NCBI RefSeq assembly: GCF_907164915.1
Contig: NC_061868.1
Span: 24,051,819 to 24,115,818 of the forward strand
DNA from: Impatiens glandulifera
Taxonomy: Eukaryota; Streptophyta; Magnoliopsida; Ericales; Balsaminaceae
Reading direction: 5' to 3'
Length of the DNA: 64,000 bases
Shown: positions 42,258 to 54,244 of the stretch, in pieces
Position numbering within the stretch: the first letter of the stretch is position 1
How the letters are laid out: every line of letters starts with the position of its first letter
The notes under the pieces: model-generated
What the model saw: only the letters and a program-made list of their open reading frames with translations
Databases searched by the model: none
What the model was told of the DNA's origin: nothing
Made by a program: the position numbers and the translations under genes

Positions 42258-43538
42258 TGTTAGATAAAATTAGACCGGTTCAAAGAACTTAACATAAATA
42301 AACCTTCCATGCAGGAACAAGGAACCGGACCGGTCAAACAAATGAACCAGCGAAGAAGATTAACCGGTCAAGATAGTAAACCGACCAGGAACATTCGTAA
42401 CATGACCGCACAAAGAAAGAATCGGCCAAATCTAAAAACCGGAAACACCAGACAGCCGATCAGCTAGAAGGCAAAGGAATAACCGGAAGATGTCCGGTTA
42501 AACCAACTACACCGGAAGCCATCCGGTGAAAAGCCAAATAACCGGCCAGCACAAGAAGTTACTTTGGGTATCTGTTGAGAATGATACCAAAGGAACAGAC
42601 TGAACATTTCCATATCCATACAAGTCTGAGGAAAGTCTGCAGGCTGCAGAAGACAGTCCTACAGGATCTTTCTACTTTCAGGATAAATCAGAGGCAATCT
42701 TCCAAGTACAGACAACTGTATAACCAACAGTTACCACATTGAGTAAAAGACAAACCTAGCAGGTTTGTCTTACACACCGGAAGAACAGACTGCAAAATCT
42801 GCAGAGTTGACCGCCAGGTCTGAAAAGATGACCGCAGGGTCTGAATCACTAAACCTCTGCTCAGCCAATCAGATTCAAGAAAGTGAAATATGACCGTTGG
42901 CATATTTCACCTATAAAAGGAGCAGATAAAGAAGAGTTCAAGTGGGACACAAGAGATTTTAAGTGGGACACAAGTGACACATCGAGCAATTAATTTACAA
43001 GTGATAAGATTGTGATCTCTCTCTAGAAAAAGCCTAAGTGCTAAAGTTGAAGTGTGTATTTTACAATTTCGGTGTAAATTGTAAGTGTGTTATTGAGCAG
43101 GAAATAAGTCTCGATCGGATTGTATTTGTATTCTTAGTGAATATCCCTCTCGCGGTTTCGAGAGGAAGGGGTGACGTAGGAGTTTTATCTCCGAACATCC
43201 ATAAAAACCTGTCTTGTTATTTACTTTCTGCTGGTTTTACATTCTAACCGACCCATTCTAACCGACCCGTACCTTTTTAACCGACTCTACACTACAAAAA
43301 CCGACCCATCAATTTGCAAACCTATATCATCCAGAACCGGTTCTGCCTATCTCGTGAGTGTGCCGCTTCAAACTGAAACAAACCTCTTCCGCGTTTGAAC
43401 CTAGTTCAAGGGTTTGTGACAGTTTGTGTAGTATTGAAACCCCGGTGTTAATCTTTAACCGGATTAATCACCACCCTTTGAGTGAGACGCGCTAACCGGC
43501 CCAACCCCGGTCCTCCAGCGGCGACCTAGATCCTAACA
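42258..43538 (+). repeat. 5' LTR of Sirevirus-like element
   Basis: 1281 bp, TGTTAG...CTAACA. U3 has the palindromes AACCGGAagatgTCCGGTT (about 42482) and CACCGGAagccaTCCGGTG (about 42522). TATA-like CTATAAAAGG at about 42911. The conserved CTCTCG/CGAGAG stem with GGGTGACGTAG is at 43147-43205 and the TTGAAC/GTTCAA stem at 43395-43410. Confidence 0.93.
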
Positions 43539-43540
43539 TT

Positions 43541-43552
43541 TGGTATCAGAGC
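43541..43552 (+). other. Primer binding site (tRNA-iMet)
   Basis: TGGTATCAGAGC, a perfect initiator-Met tRNA match, two bases after the LTR. Confidence 0.92.
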
Positions 43553-43577
43553 AGTTAGTTTCAATACTCAAGCAAGC

Positions 43578-44429
43578 ATGTCGTTCGATAGGCCACCAAT
43601 GCTAGAAGGTGATGATTTTGCCAACTGGAAGGCACGCATGCACCTACACTTAATCACCTTGGATGATGAGATGGAGTCCATTCTGGCCGAAGGACCGATT
43701 ATCATTGATAAGGACAGAAAAGAATGGACAGCTGAAGATAGGAGAAGAAATAACCTGGACAACTATGCTAGAAACCGGATCTCCAACAGCGTGGACAGAA
43801 ACACATACTGCAAGATCAGAGACTGCAAAACCGCAAAGGAAATATGGGATACGGTTATTCAGATCTACGAGGGAAATGAAAGAACTAAGGAAAACAAGGT
43901 AATGGTAGCTACTCAGAAGTTTGAAAGCATCAAGATGAAACCGGGAGAAACAATGAGGGAATACAGTGACCGGTTTACTGGTGTGTTAGATGAGCTAGCA
44001 ACTCTTGGCAAGAGATACGACAACAAGGAGGTCATCATGAAAGCATTAAGATCTCTTCCAAGTGCATGGGACATAAAGACAATGGTGATGAGGGAATCAA
44101 ACTGCCTAAGTAAGATGAAGCTACATGATGTATTCGAAGATCTTAAGGCGTATGAGTTTGAAATGAGATCTAGGACTGAAGAAGAAGTCTCTGCCTCAAC
44201 CTCGACTAGATCACTGATCACATCTACCGAACCGGTTGTACCTGCATCTACACCTATCAGAACTGCCGAACAGTTCACCGAGGATGCCATGGCAATGCTT
44301 GCACAGAAGTTTGGGAGGTTCATGAAAAGAAGCCAACCAACAAACTACAACTATGGTGATAAATCCAATGTAAGGTGTTATAATTGTAAGGTGTTTCAAG
44401 TGGGAATGCAGAAAACCGAGGAGGGATGA
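43578..44429 (+). pseudogene. gag: Copia gag with deleted zinc knuckle
   Basis: Opens MSFDRPPMLEGDDFANWKARM, the standard copia gag start. The UBN2-type core follows (AKEIWDTVIQIYEGNERTKENK, GETMREYSDRF, LRSLPSAWDIKTMVMR, LKAYEFEMRSRTEEE). At the zinc knuckle the first half CYNCK is followed by an abrupt change to KWEC in another frame: a small deletion near 44388-44395 removed the His and shifted frame, so the frame ends at 44429. Gag forms the cytoplasmic particle; RNA binding through this knuckle is lost. Confidence 0.88.
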
Positions 44430-45436
44430 CCGGAAACCGGATTACCAAAATAACCGAAACAACTATCAACAAACCGGTGAAGGAAGTGAGGTTCAGAAAG
44501 CACTGATAGCCGATGATGGAGAAAGTCTATGGGCTCACAGTGACAGTGATGATGAACTCACATGCCTCATGGCAAATGAGGAACAGGTATTTGACTCTCC
44601 CTGTGAAGAATTTACTAAAGATGAGTTATATAATGCATTGAACGATATGGTAGAAGAGTATAAGAACATGTTAGCCATGCTACCTAAGCAACTCAATTTT
44701 AGAACCGACCCCATAGTACCTATTCCGACAGAACCGGAAATACCTGTCCTAACCGAACCAAAGGGCATAGAACCTGATAAAATTCCTACCTTAGAAACCG
44801 AGTTAGCACCGGAACCACTACTAAAGACCGAACCGTCTAGTGAACCAGTTCGAGAACTAACCGAGGAGGAAAATGCCCGACTCCAGTATAAGATGGCCGC
44901 ATATAAAAGATCTAGTGATATGGTAAATAAGATGTGTAGTTACAAGAGACACCCTACTTGCATGTTTGGTTTAGGATACATAGACGATAGATCCAAAAAC
45001 CATAAACCCGTAGGAAGATTAAGGTTCTCAAAGAACGACCTTCCCCTCATAAGATTTGTTAGAAGTTCATTAACCGCTGAAGAGGAATTGACCGCATACT
45101 ATACGGAAGAAAAACTAACCTATGTAGGTCCAACTGCCTCTGAGAAATGGCTTGACCCTAAGAAAAGAAAAGCCGACCTGCTCAAAAATAGGAGAGCCAT
45201 TCATCGACCGCGTAGGACAAAATACAAATCATCCCCATTTAAGGCCTTCACATGAGAACCGAAGTACCCAAAACCGAGTGCCAAAAGGACGGTTAAGACC
45301 TTAGCAAAGAAAGCCGTCCGGTTTATCAAAGTTTGGATGCCCAAGGGACTAACCGCATGTGGACCCAAGTGAATGTGAGTACCAAATAGTTGTAAATATG
45401 TACATTTTTTAGGACATAAAGAAACGGCTAGGAAAC
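44400..45436 (+). pseudogene. Copia gag C-terminal extension and gag-pol linker
   Basis: Picks up after the knuckle deletion (KWECRKPRRDDRKPDYQ), then an acidic stretch (DSDDELTCLMANEEQ), a Thr/Pro/Glu-rich repeat region (TEPEIPVLTEP) and a basic segment. The frame is open to the TGA at 45253; two further TGA codons near 45370-45380 stand where WMWVP-like sequence is expected. A frameshift near 45430 leads to protease. Confidence 0.7.
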
Positions 45437-46807
45437 TCTGAATGGTACTTGGATAGTGGTTGCTCCAGGCATATGACCGGGAACAACAACCTGCTAACCG
45501 ACATCAGGATAGAAACTGGTGCACTAATCACTTTAGGTGACAACTCAAAAGGTAGAACTGTGGGCAAGGGTAAGATTGTCCATGGTAACCTAACAATTGA
45601 TAATGTACTCTTAGTAGAAAACCTACGTTTTAACTTGCTAAGCATCAGTCAAATGTGTGATGCTGGATACACAGTAGAATTTCTTAAACATGCATGCTTA
45701 GTTAAGAACTCCCAAGGTACCATACTACTAACCGGAAATAGGCTAGGAAATATCTACAAGGTAGACTGGAAAACTAAGGTAGAATATCCTGTATGCATGA
45801 TAGCTAAGACTGATCAAACCTGGTTATGGCATAAGAGACTAAACCATCTGAACATGAAAACCTTAAACTACATTCGCGGTAAAAAGCTAGTTGAAGGTAT
45901 TCCTAACATAGTATTTAACAAGGATAAGGTTTGTTCAGCATGTCAAATGGATAAACAAACTAAGTCAACCTTTAAGAGTAAAAGAAACATTCAATCTAGC
46001 CGATGCTTAGATCTCCTTCACATGGACTTATTTGGACCAATTTAGGTCATTAGCCTAGGTGGTATGCTTTACACCATGGTAGTTATTGATGATTACTCTA
46101 GATTTACATGGGTAATATTCTTACCATCCAAACGTGAAACCGCAACAAATTTGATCACATTACTTAAACTTTTACAAAATGAAAAATCAACTCGCATTAA
46201 TAGCATTAGAAGTGATAGAGGTACCGAATTTACCAATATTACTTTAATCGTATTTCTTGATGAATCCGGTATTAGACACGAGTTGTCTAGTGCTAGGAAT
46301 CCTCAACAAAATGGCCTGGCCGAGAGAAGAAACCGGACTCTCAAGGAAGCCGCACGGTCCATGATAGCCGATTCGGGTATTACTCAGAAATTCTGGGCTG
46401 AAGCTATCAATACTGCATGTTATACACAAAACCGGTCTTTAATTAACAAGTTTCATAACAAAACACCGTATGAGGTTTATTTTAACAGGGTTCCCAACCT
46501 TAAGTATCTCAAGATTTTCGGTTGTAAATGCTACATTCACATAAATGGAAAAACCTACCTATCTGTTTTCGATGCAAAAATCGATACTGGGATCATGTTA
46601 GGTTACTCTGCAGTGAGTAAGGCATATAGAGTGTATAACAATAGAACTTTAACCATGGAGGAATCACTTCACGTGGTTTTCGATGAATCGGTTGAAAGTA
46701 ATACTCCATCATGCTTTGATCTACACAACAGATTGGAAAATACCAATATCCATTCTGATAGTGAAGATGAAATTCGGTTTTCAGGGGGTTTGTCCATGAC
46801 CAAATGA
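45413..46807 (+). pseudogene. pol: Copia protease and integrase, broken
   Basis: Protease active site WYLDSGCSRHMTG (45443-45481). Integrase has the GAG-pre-integrase/HHCC part (WLWHKRLNHLNMKTL ... CSACQMDK), DLLHMDLFGPI with the first Asp, then a TAG at 46043 in the same frame, SDRGTEF with the second Asp and NGLAERRNRTLKEAARSM with the catalytic Glu. It ends at TGA 46805-46807, overlapping the RT frame by ATGA. As copia pol is normally one frame, this switch is a frameshift mutation. Confidence 0.88.
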
Positions 46808-48621
46808 GTAATAATGAAACCCAACCGGATCAAGCTGTTCCACATCAGGAAGCTGACACTTCGGTCCAAACCGAGGAAATCGGTCGGTCTGACAATCCTG
46901 TTCAGCCTACCGATATGTCTAGCCTTGATCAAGCAAACAGTAATTTGGTAGACATCCCTGAACCAAACTTCAAAAGGAACACTAAACATCCTCCTGAGCA
47001 AATTATAGGTGACCCTTCAGAACCTGTTCGAACTAGGCGTCAAATTCTGGAGGAATACTTTAATTCCGCTTTTATATCCCAGATTGAGCCGAAAAGATTG
47101 TCAGATCCGGATTGGATCTTGGGAATGCAAGAAGAGCTAAACCAGTTCGAGAGTAATAAAGTCTGGTACCTAGTACCTAGACCGAAAGATCAACCGGTCA
47201 TAGGAACAAGATGGGTATTTAGAAATAAACTCAATGAAGACGGTTTGGTCACAAGGAACAAAGCCAGATTAATGGCACAAGGTTACAAACAGGAAGAAGG
47301 CATTGATTTTGAAGAATCATTTGCCCCTGTAGCTAGGATTGAAGCTATTAGGATTTTTTTAGCCTTTGCTGCTTTCAAAAACTTTAAGGTTTTTCAAATG
47401 GATGTTAAAAGTGCGTTTTTGAATGGTGACCTACGTGAAGAGGTGTATGTTGAACAACCACCCGGTTTGAAAAGTGCTGAGTTCCCAAACCATGTATACC
47501 GGTTAAATAAAGCTTTATACGATCTAAAGCAAGCACCTAGAGCCTGGTATGACACACTAACCGCATTTTTGCTAGAACATGACTTCACCATCGGTTCGGT
47601 GGACAAAACACTTTTCAAGTTTGAGAAAAAGGGACATATCTTTTTTGTTCAAATCTATGTAGATGATATCATTTTCGGATCAACCGATCCTAAGTTGTGT
47701 GACAAATTTTCAACCCTGATGACTAACAAGTTTGAAATGAGTATGATGGGAGAATTAAGTTTCTTCCTAGGTCTTCAGGTTAAACAACTCGAAGAGGGAA
47801 CTTTCAATAGCCAACCCAAGTACACCAAGGAGCTTCTAAAGAAGTTTGGGATGGACACATGCTCCTCAGCGGCTACTCCAATGAGCTCATCGGTTAAATT
47901 GGACAAGGATGATGAGGGTCAATCGGTAGATCAGATCGCTTACCGGGGCATCATCAGTTCTCTCCTATACCTGACAGGAAGTAGACTGGATATTCTATTT
48001 GCAGTCGGTGTGTGTGGGAGATTTCAAGCCAATCCAAAACAATCCCACTACACAACTGCAAAGAGGATCTTGAAATATCTAAAGGGAACACCTGATGACG
48101 GCCTGTAGTATCCAAAGGATTCATCCTTTAACCTAACGAGCTATTCAGATGCAGGCTACGCAGGTTGCAAGATCGATAGAAAAAGCACCAGCGGAACATG
48201 CCAATTCCTAGGTGACCGGCTTGTTTCATGGCATAACAAGAAACAAACATCAGTGGCCACATCCACCGCAGAAACTGAATACCTGGCGGCCGGAAGCTGT
48301 TGTTCACAACTCCTTTGGATCCAACAACAACTGACGGACTTCGGTGTAATAGCCGAAGAGTCTCCGATCTTCCGTGACAACACAAGTGCCATAGCAATCA
48401 CCTACAATCCGGTTCTACACTCCAGAACCAAGCACATTGATATAAGGCACCACTTCATTCGGGAACATGTCTTGCTGAAGCATATCCGGTTGGAATACGT
48501 ACCGACAGATCAACAAGTAGCCGATATCTTCACCAAGCCTCTACAGGAAGCTAAGTTTTCTCAATTCAGACTTACTCTCGGTTTAACCGATATTAGTCAG
48601 ATCCTTCCTAAGGATGCTTAA
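46804..48621 (+). pseudogene. pol: Copia reverse transcriptase and RNase H, one stop
   Basis: RT motifs: [50 protein letters not shown] with the first Asp, [13 protein letters not shown] and the catalytic YVDD at 47656-47667. After [11 protein letters not shown] a TAG at 48106-48108 replaces the Trp found in the sister element (GLWYPKD). The same frame then gives RNase H (SYSDAGYAGCKIDRKSTSG, AETEYLAAGSC, DNTSAIAI, ADIFTKPLQEAKF) to TAA 48621. SDAGYAG has Gly where the sister copy has Asp. Confidence 0.9.
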
Positions 48622-49131
48622 AGGAAACTGGTTCGGACAGACAAAACCGATAGTTCTTTCTAAACTGTTGGATTTCAAATATTCAAGGTATCTATGGAAG
48701 AACCGCCTGGTATATCAGATAGAGTAAACCGACCGGTTATTTAGTGCTTGCACCAAATAACTGCATCGGGACGAACAACGGATAACTGACCAGTTCGGAA
48801 ATAGGTTATCTTAGATTATTTGAACTTCAAACAAAAGTGGAATAATTATCTATGTTTAAGCTTATCTGTCCTGAAACATTTCCTTTTCAAAGTAAAATGG
48901 TCACACCTAAAAAGACGTGAAGATTTGATATCTTTCATGGTCCAGGTCTATGACCAACACCCCTAGGCTGTAGACATGCTTATTTTATGCAAAACATTTT
49001 CCTCTTTGGATAATAGACATCATCTCCTGTGATACTTGGATAATAGGGTTCTCTCTCCACTAGTATATAAGATGAACAAACCTTAATCAAAACAATCACA
49101 AGTCATAACTCATTCTCTCACTAAGACAAAA
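48622..49131 (+). promoter_or_regulatory. Spacer with promoter-like sequence before accessory ORF A
   Basis: About 510 bp without a gene. TATATAA at 49064-49070 sits 62 bases upstream of the ORF A start and is followed by an A/C-rich leader (ACAATCACAAGTCATAACTC), as in a plant gene promoter. Confidence 0.55.
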
Positions 49132-49776
49132 ATGTCTCAGTTTTCAAACATCTTCCAAGTGGACTTCAGATCTGTGAAGAGCACTGAACAGTATGATGTG
49201 TTAAAAATGATCAAATCACTCGAAGACACAGGTCTTCAATACTTCCTGGATGACAAGTACGTCATCTATCCCGACTATGTTCTAGAATTCTTGTACAATG
49301 CAAGGGTTTTCAGAGGTACACCGCACTTTGACACCCATATCCAATCTAAGGTGGGCGGTGTAGTATTCGACTTCACGGAGAATGACTTTGGGAGGTGCTT
49401 TGGCTTGCCAAAGCAAGGTTTAACAGATCTTAACGTTCCGGCCGACTTAAAGGCTGAAATCTCTCTAACCTTTGCCTGGTCTAACCAACCCGTCGATGAC
49501 CATGGCACAAAGTCACTAGTGAGGGCTGAATATCAGCTCCTCAATGACGTGATAGGTCGAAGCATCTTAGGACGAGATGTGACGAATACCTACTGTACCG
49601 CATCTTTTAACATGATGGCTGCAATCACCACCGGGACACCGGTTAACTGGTCAAAAGTACTGTTCGACGTTCTAATCTGGATGATTAGCGTTCGAACAGT
49701 CGGCCTCGTTCCCCAACTGAGCTGTCTGCTTCTTGAGTTTGGCGTACCGACCTGTCCAGGCGAAGGTCTGAATTAA
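49132..49776 (+). CDS. Copia accessory ORF A (plant-transposon-like domain)
   Basis: A 214-residue product opening MSQFSNIFQVDF. It shares with ORFs B and C and the minus-strand copy at 62379 the pattern: FQVDF near residue 8, TGLQYFL (31-37), a YPDYVLEFLYNARV helix (46-59), a DFTENDFGRCFGLPKQG strand-helix (81-97), LLNDVIGRSILGRDVTNTYC (139-158), TGTPVNWSKVLFDVL (174-188) and a Leu-rich end. The family resembles proteins annotated in plants as putative plant transposon protein; function unknown. After TAA 49776 the same frame continues 40 codons with an Arg-rich end, so a longer product may have been lost. Confidence 0.7.
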   Translation: MSQFSNIFQVDFRSVKSTEQYDVLKMIKSLEDTGLQYFLDDKYVIYPDYVLEFLYNARVFRGTPHFDTHIQSKVGGVVFDFTENDFGRCFGLPKQGLTDLNVPADLKAEISLTFAWSNQPVDDHGTKSLVRAEYQLLNDVIGRSILGRDVTNTYCTASFNMMAAITTGTPVNWSKVLFDVLIWMISVRTVGLVPQLSCLLLEFGVPTCPGEGLN

Positions 49777-50360
49777 GCTCAAGTGCTAACCAAGGAAGTA
49801 ACCGACTCCTTTTATGAGCGGTTTGAGAAGGATTGGAGGAGGAGGAACCGCCGAAACAACCCCAACGGTGCGGTCACCTCCAGCGGTTATTAGGTCACTC
49901 CTTCCTACACCCGGTCATTTTGCTGCACGCACCGGGTGTATCTTTGTTCAACATCCTTATGATCATTTCGGTTTTATCTATGTTTTTCTTCGGTTTTAGT
50001 CTAAGTCATCTTCGGTGTGTATCGGTTACTTTTCAGTATGTCATTAATGAAAAGTAATATTTAATTAATGAAGTAACCCCAAACCACCTGAGTAATCAAT
50101 ACCCAACTAACTTGATCACTTTTCAACCAAATCCCACCTCGAGCTCCGCAATTAATTAAAAGTAACTCCTTCCTAATGCGTTTTGGAAATATAAATATTC
50201 TCTTTCTTAATGAGACAAAACTGACATTCAATGCTAATATTTTCCCTCCAAAACCGACCCTATATAAAGGGCCATCCTCTAATCAACTCAACACATCCTA
50301 AACACAAAACTCTCTTGAATTTTCTTGAACTCTCCCTCTCTCTTAGCAAAAGTTAGAATC
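49777..50360 (+). promoter_or_regulatory. Spacer with promoter-like sequence before accessory ORF B
   Basis: TATATAAAGG at 50261-50270, about 100 bases upstream of the ORF B start, followed by an A/C-rich then CT-rich leader. No gene seen. Confidence 0.55.
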
Positions 50361-51062
50361 ATGCCAAGACGAACCTTAGGAAATTTCTTGAGCATCGACT
50401 TCGACTCATGTATGGAACATTGGGACGGAGAAACAAAGGAAATCATGTTTGACTCTCTTATTGACACCGGTCTTCAAACCTTTCTCGAAGAATCCGGTCC
50501 CATTCTTATTGAGGATGTTAAGACATTCTTTAGAAGCGCTTGCATCAGAGGCAACTACATCGTCTCCACGGTGAGAGACCACACTTTCTGTCTTGATGAA
50601 GCCGAATTTGCCTCAATCTTCAACTTGCCCACAGAAGGGTTTTCTGACTTCCCAACCCAGGTGGGAAGTGCGGCGGCCGACCACGCACAGTTCTTCTCTG
50701 GAACCGATGTTCCGGTGGAAAACCATGGGTTAAAAACCCGCCTTGCTCATCACATCCAACTCCTTCTTGAGATTGTGACTCACTCTATCATCTGTCAATC
50801 CCCAAATCAGCGCTACTCCAAGAAAACATACGATATAATGACCCATATCGTTAGCAACACGACCATCAATTGATCAATGGTCATTTTTCAGAACCTGAAG
50901 AACATGGTGCTAACCAAGAAAGGTCTCGGTTATACTCCTCACATCAGCCGACTTATTCTCAAATACCGCCCAGAATTTGGACCGGGCACACCAGCATCTC
51001 CTTTGAACATTCTTGACATGGATGGGGTGGAAGAGAGGTTCTCTAGGGTAGTTATTACATAA
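50361..51062 (+). pseudogene. Copia accessory ORF B, one stop
   Basis: Start taken at the ATG at 50361 (MPRRTLGNFLSIDFDS), which aligns with the starts of ORFs A and C. It shares TGLQTFL, a VKTFFRSACIRG helix, DEAEFASIFNLPTEG, HHIQLLLEIVTHSII and a Trp-containing IN(W) block. That Trp (TIN-x-SMVIFQNL) is TGA at 50871-50873, in line with VNWSKVLF in ORF A. The frame then runs to TAA 51060 (HISRLILKYRPEFGPGTPAS). It lacks the acidic and coiled-coil C-terminus of ORF C. Confidence 0.7.
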
Positions 51063-51725
51063 GTTAGCCTTATTTCTTATGTATTTCCATTTTCCAACCG
51101 ACTCTTTTATCGGTTTCTATCATGTACTTTTTCATTCAATGAAACTCTATTTCAAGTCTAAATAACCGGGTCAACATAATAATCAGAACATTCATCTCTC
51201 TCTAATCAGAACTTTTTCATTCAATGTAACCGGTTAATATTGTCAAATAACCGCGCTCTTATCCGGTCTAAAAAAAACCGCTCAAACTCAAAAGATTGCA
51301 AAAATTCTGCTTTCCGGTTAAAATAAAAATACCGCAGCGTCATCAAAGTCGAAATCGAAAACTTTGGAGGGAAATTTCCCGCCAAAGAGCTTCTGTTCAA
51401 AATTACCGCTCATTATCTTGGCGCCCGTAGTTTGCCGCCTTTTGGTTTACCGCCCATTGAATTGGCGCCTCTTCGATTACCGCCCTCTGATTCCCGCCGC
51501 AGTTTACCGCCTTTTCGCTTCCCGCCCACAATTTGCCGCCTCTTCGGCTTGGAGGGAAAACTCCCGCCAAGAGTTGATGGGACGGTTGGGTTTCCAAATC
51601 GCGCCTATATAAGGAGTCCTTGGGTATTTCATTTCACTCCTACGCGAATCAGCTTTCTCTCTTTAAGCTCTCAAAATCTCTCAGCGGCTAATCTCTTGTC
51701 TTCTCTAAACTCTCAGTCATCTAAG
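51063..51725 (+). promoter_or_regulatory. Spacer with promoter-like sequence before accessory ORF C
   Basis: Contains a CCGCC/GGCGG-rich stretch of short imperfect repeats (51370-51560, TTACCGCC and TTGGCGCC phrases) and a TATA box TATATAAGG at 51606-51614, about 112 bases upstream of the ATG, then a CT-rich leader. An open frame extends upstream to 51432 but is repeat sequence, not part of the gene. Confidence 0.55.
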
Positions 51726-54244
51726 ATGGGTCGAGGCTCGACTTTGTTCAAACACATGATTCAGGTGGATTTCGAGGAAATCCGACAAAAGGGCACGCCT
51801 GCAGCAAAGGAAGTCATTAAACGGGTAACCGAAGCCGGACTTGAGTATTTTCTCGGCGGTCCCTTTATTCTATACAGAGAAGCGGTTGAAGAATTCTTCA
51901 ACACCGCAACTCTATCTGGCGACAAAATCACCGTGACTGTTAGCGGTACTGAATTCGAGATAACCGAAGAATCGGTTGCGGAGAGCCTACGCCTTCCAAC
52001 AGACGGCCGAGATGCCTTGTTGGATCTAGAACCAACAACATTCGAGGCAGCCTGCCAGATTCTCTCAGTAACCAAGGAACCAGTGAAAGTATCCGGTAAA
52101 AAAGCGACACTACGACCGGAGTACATACCGCTTTGTGACATCTTCACAAAGTCGGTTCAGGCGAGATGTGGAAATTACAACAGCCTCACCAAGGCCAAGA
52201 TCGAGATGCTAGTCGGTTTGATAGAAGGTACGAAAGTCAACTGGGCGAAGGAAATATTCCACAACTTGAAAGACATGGTGAATCCGGACTCCGCACGGTC
52301 ATGGGGATACGCCATCCCTCTTGGCAAAATCTTGCTCCATCATCACATCAACACCGGTCCTGGTGTCATTATCCCATCAAGAAGGTTAATAAGATCCAAA
52401 CATTTCCTGGAGAGGAAGCAGCCGGCCCCGGGTTCCACAGGTGGCCGAAAGAAGAAACCTGCCGCCAAGAAACCGGCCCCAGCAAAAGAAAAGTCCGAAG
52501 CAAGGACAAGGAGAATATAGTATTCTCGGATGAGGAAGAATCGGCTTCCACGTCTGACCAAACCGAGTCACAGAAAACCGGGGAAAATCCTTCCGATAGA
52601 GAAGGACCGAATGAAGAAGAACATTCGGGTACAAGTCCTGATAATACCGGTGCGGGCGCAAGTCTTGAGAACGCAGAGGCCAGTGCAGACAGTAGTGAGG
52701 AGGAGGAGGCTTCCCCTGATAACGACCAGATGAAGGCCGATATTATAGCACGCCAGATCCTGGAGGACATTGAACTGCGAGCTCAAGCGGTTGGCGCATT
52801 ATACCGGGAATGGCACGAGTACCGATTCAACAAACTTTTCAAACACATATTACCGGGCCTAACCGACGAACAATGTTTCAGAAGGCTGAAGGAGATAGAG
52901 GAAACAGTCATGAGCCTCACAAATGCCGAAACTCTTCACGAAGCCTTGGACCGATGCGCCATCGTGAGACCGCGAGCTCGGCTACAAAAGCTAACGTCAC
53001 GTATCCGGAAGCTTAAGGAAAGGTACGTCGAGGGAACACCGGAGGCTAACTTACAGCTCTTGGTGTTAGAAAAACATGAGATAATGAAGGGAGAATTCGC
53101 TGAAGAAATTGATCGGCTTGAGGCGGTGTTCAGACAGCGAGAAAAACCGCACTCTCCAGCCCCTGCGACCGATGACGGTCAGAATCATGGTGCAACACCT
53201 CCTCTGGCGGATCCGGTGACAAATGAAACCGACTAAAGGATAGAGGCTCCTTTCACCGAGCAACATGGGGTTTTCAAACCGAGCATTACAGAAGAAAGGG
53301 TTAAGTCCCTTATCCGAGAGTTTGACGACTCAACAATTCAACCGCTACAGGAGAAAATCAAGAAAACCGTGTGCCTAGCACTCCGGTTCGCCGAAAAGAC
53401 AAAGGAGGGCCGGATCACAGCCATCGAAGCTGACTACCAGGACGAAACGGTTTTGCGCAACAATCATCTTCGGCGAACCGAGGACTTGGAAGAAAAGACC
53501 TCAACGATAGCAGATGACTTGGATCGGCTTGAAAGGGAAACCGAACAAGGATTCACAGAGGTAGATGAGGACCTAGGATGGAGGGTCACCAATCTGGAAA
53601 ACAAGAATGCGAGCCTTGAAGACCGCAACGACAAGCTCGAAGCCGACCTCAAGGCGCTCACCGCACAAGTAGATGAATTGATCAAGGCCAAGGTGAATGC
53701 GGATATAGCGGTTGTGGAGGCAAACGCCCGAGCAGTTAAGGAAGTACAAGACGCGCTAGACGAAGAAGCGCGGAGAGCAAAGGAGCCACCGCGATTATCT
53801 AAAGAGGAAATAGCCGAGCGCGAACGAATCACAGCGGCTAAGTATCCGGACCTTGCAAAGTCCATAGCGGTTCAAGCGGCCAAAGATGTAGAGCGGTTAA
53901 ATGCGCAAAAACAAGAGCTCGAAGAATTTGCAACCGCTCACAAGAAGAAGAAAAAGGCAGCTTCCTCCTCTTCGGCTCCGGTGAAACGAAAGAGGAAAGT
54001 TTCGGCAAGAAAATTGTTGGAGAGGATCACTGAAACAAATGTCAATACTCCACCAAAATCCGAAGATGAAGATGAAGAGCATCTGGCGGAGCGTTCTACG
54101 AGACAGCGAGTCTCCGATACGGTTCCAGTCAGCACGGTTGGTCAACCGCAAGCTGGAGGTTCATCCTCAAGACCGGATCAACCGGTTAAGAGAAAACAGA
54201 CCAAGGATATGATGGCCAACTTCAACTTCTCCGACTCAGAATAG
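51726..54244 (+). pseudogene. Copia accessory ORF C, long form with coiled coils, broken
   Basis: Starts MGRGSTLFKHMIQVDF. The N-terminal domain (residues about 1-230) matches ORFs A and B: AGLEYFLGG, AVEEFFNTATLSG, EFEITEESVAESLRLPTDG, KVNWAKEIFHNLKDMV with the Trp intact. A Lys/Pro/Ala basic stretch (GRKKKPAAKKPAPAKEK) follows; a frameshift near 52495 passes to another frame with an acidic Ser/Glu region, helical parts, a TAA at 53234 and a long coiled-coil-like segment (about 53400-53930). It ends with a second basic cluster (KKKKKAASSSSAPVKRKRK) and NFSDSE. The two basic clusters look like nuclear localisation signals (inference). Function unknown. Confidence 0.75.

Noticed and set aside
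42688..42903. Paired minus-strand frames at 42688 and 55003
   Set aside because: They are the two LTR copies of the same copia element; no evidence for a protein.
51432..51725. N-terminal extension of accessory ORF C
   Set aside because: It is CCGCC-repeat sequence upstream of a TATA box; homology with ORFs A and B begins at the ATG at 51726.
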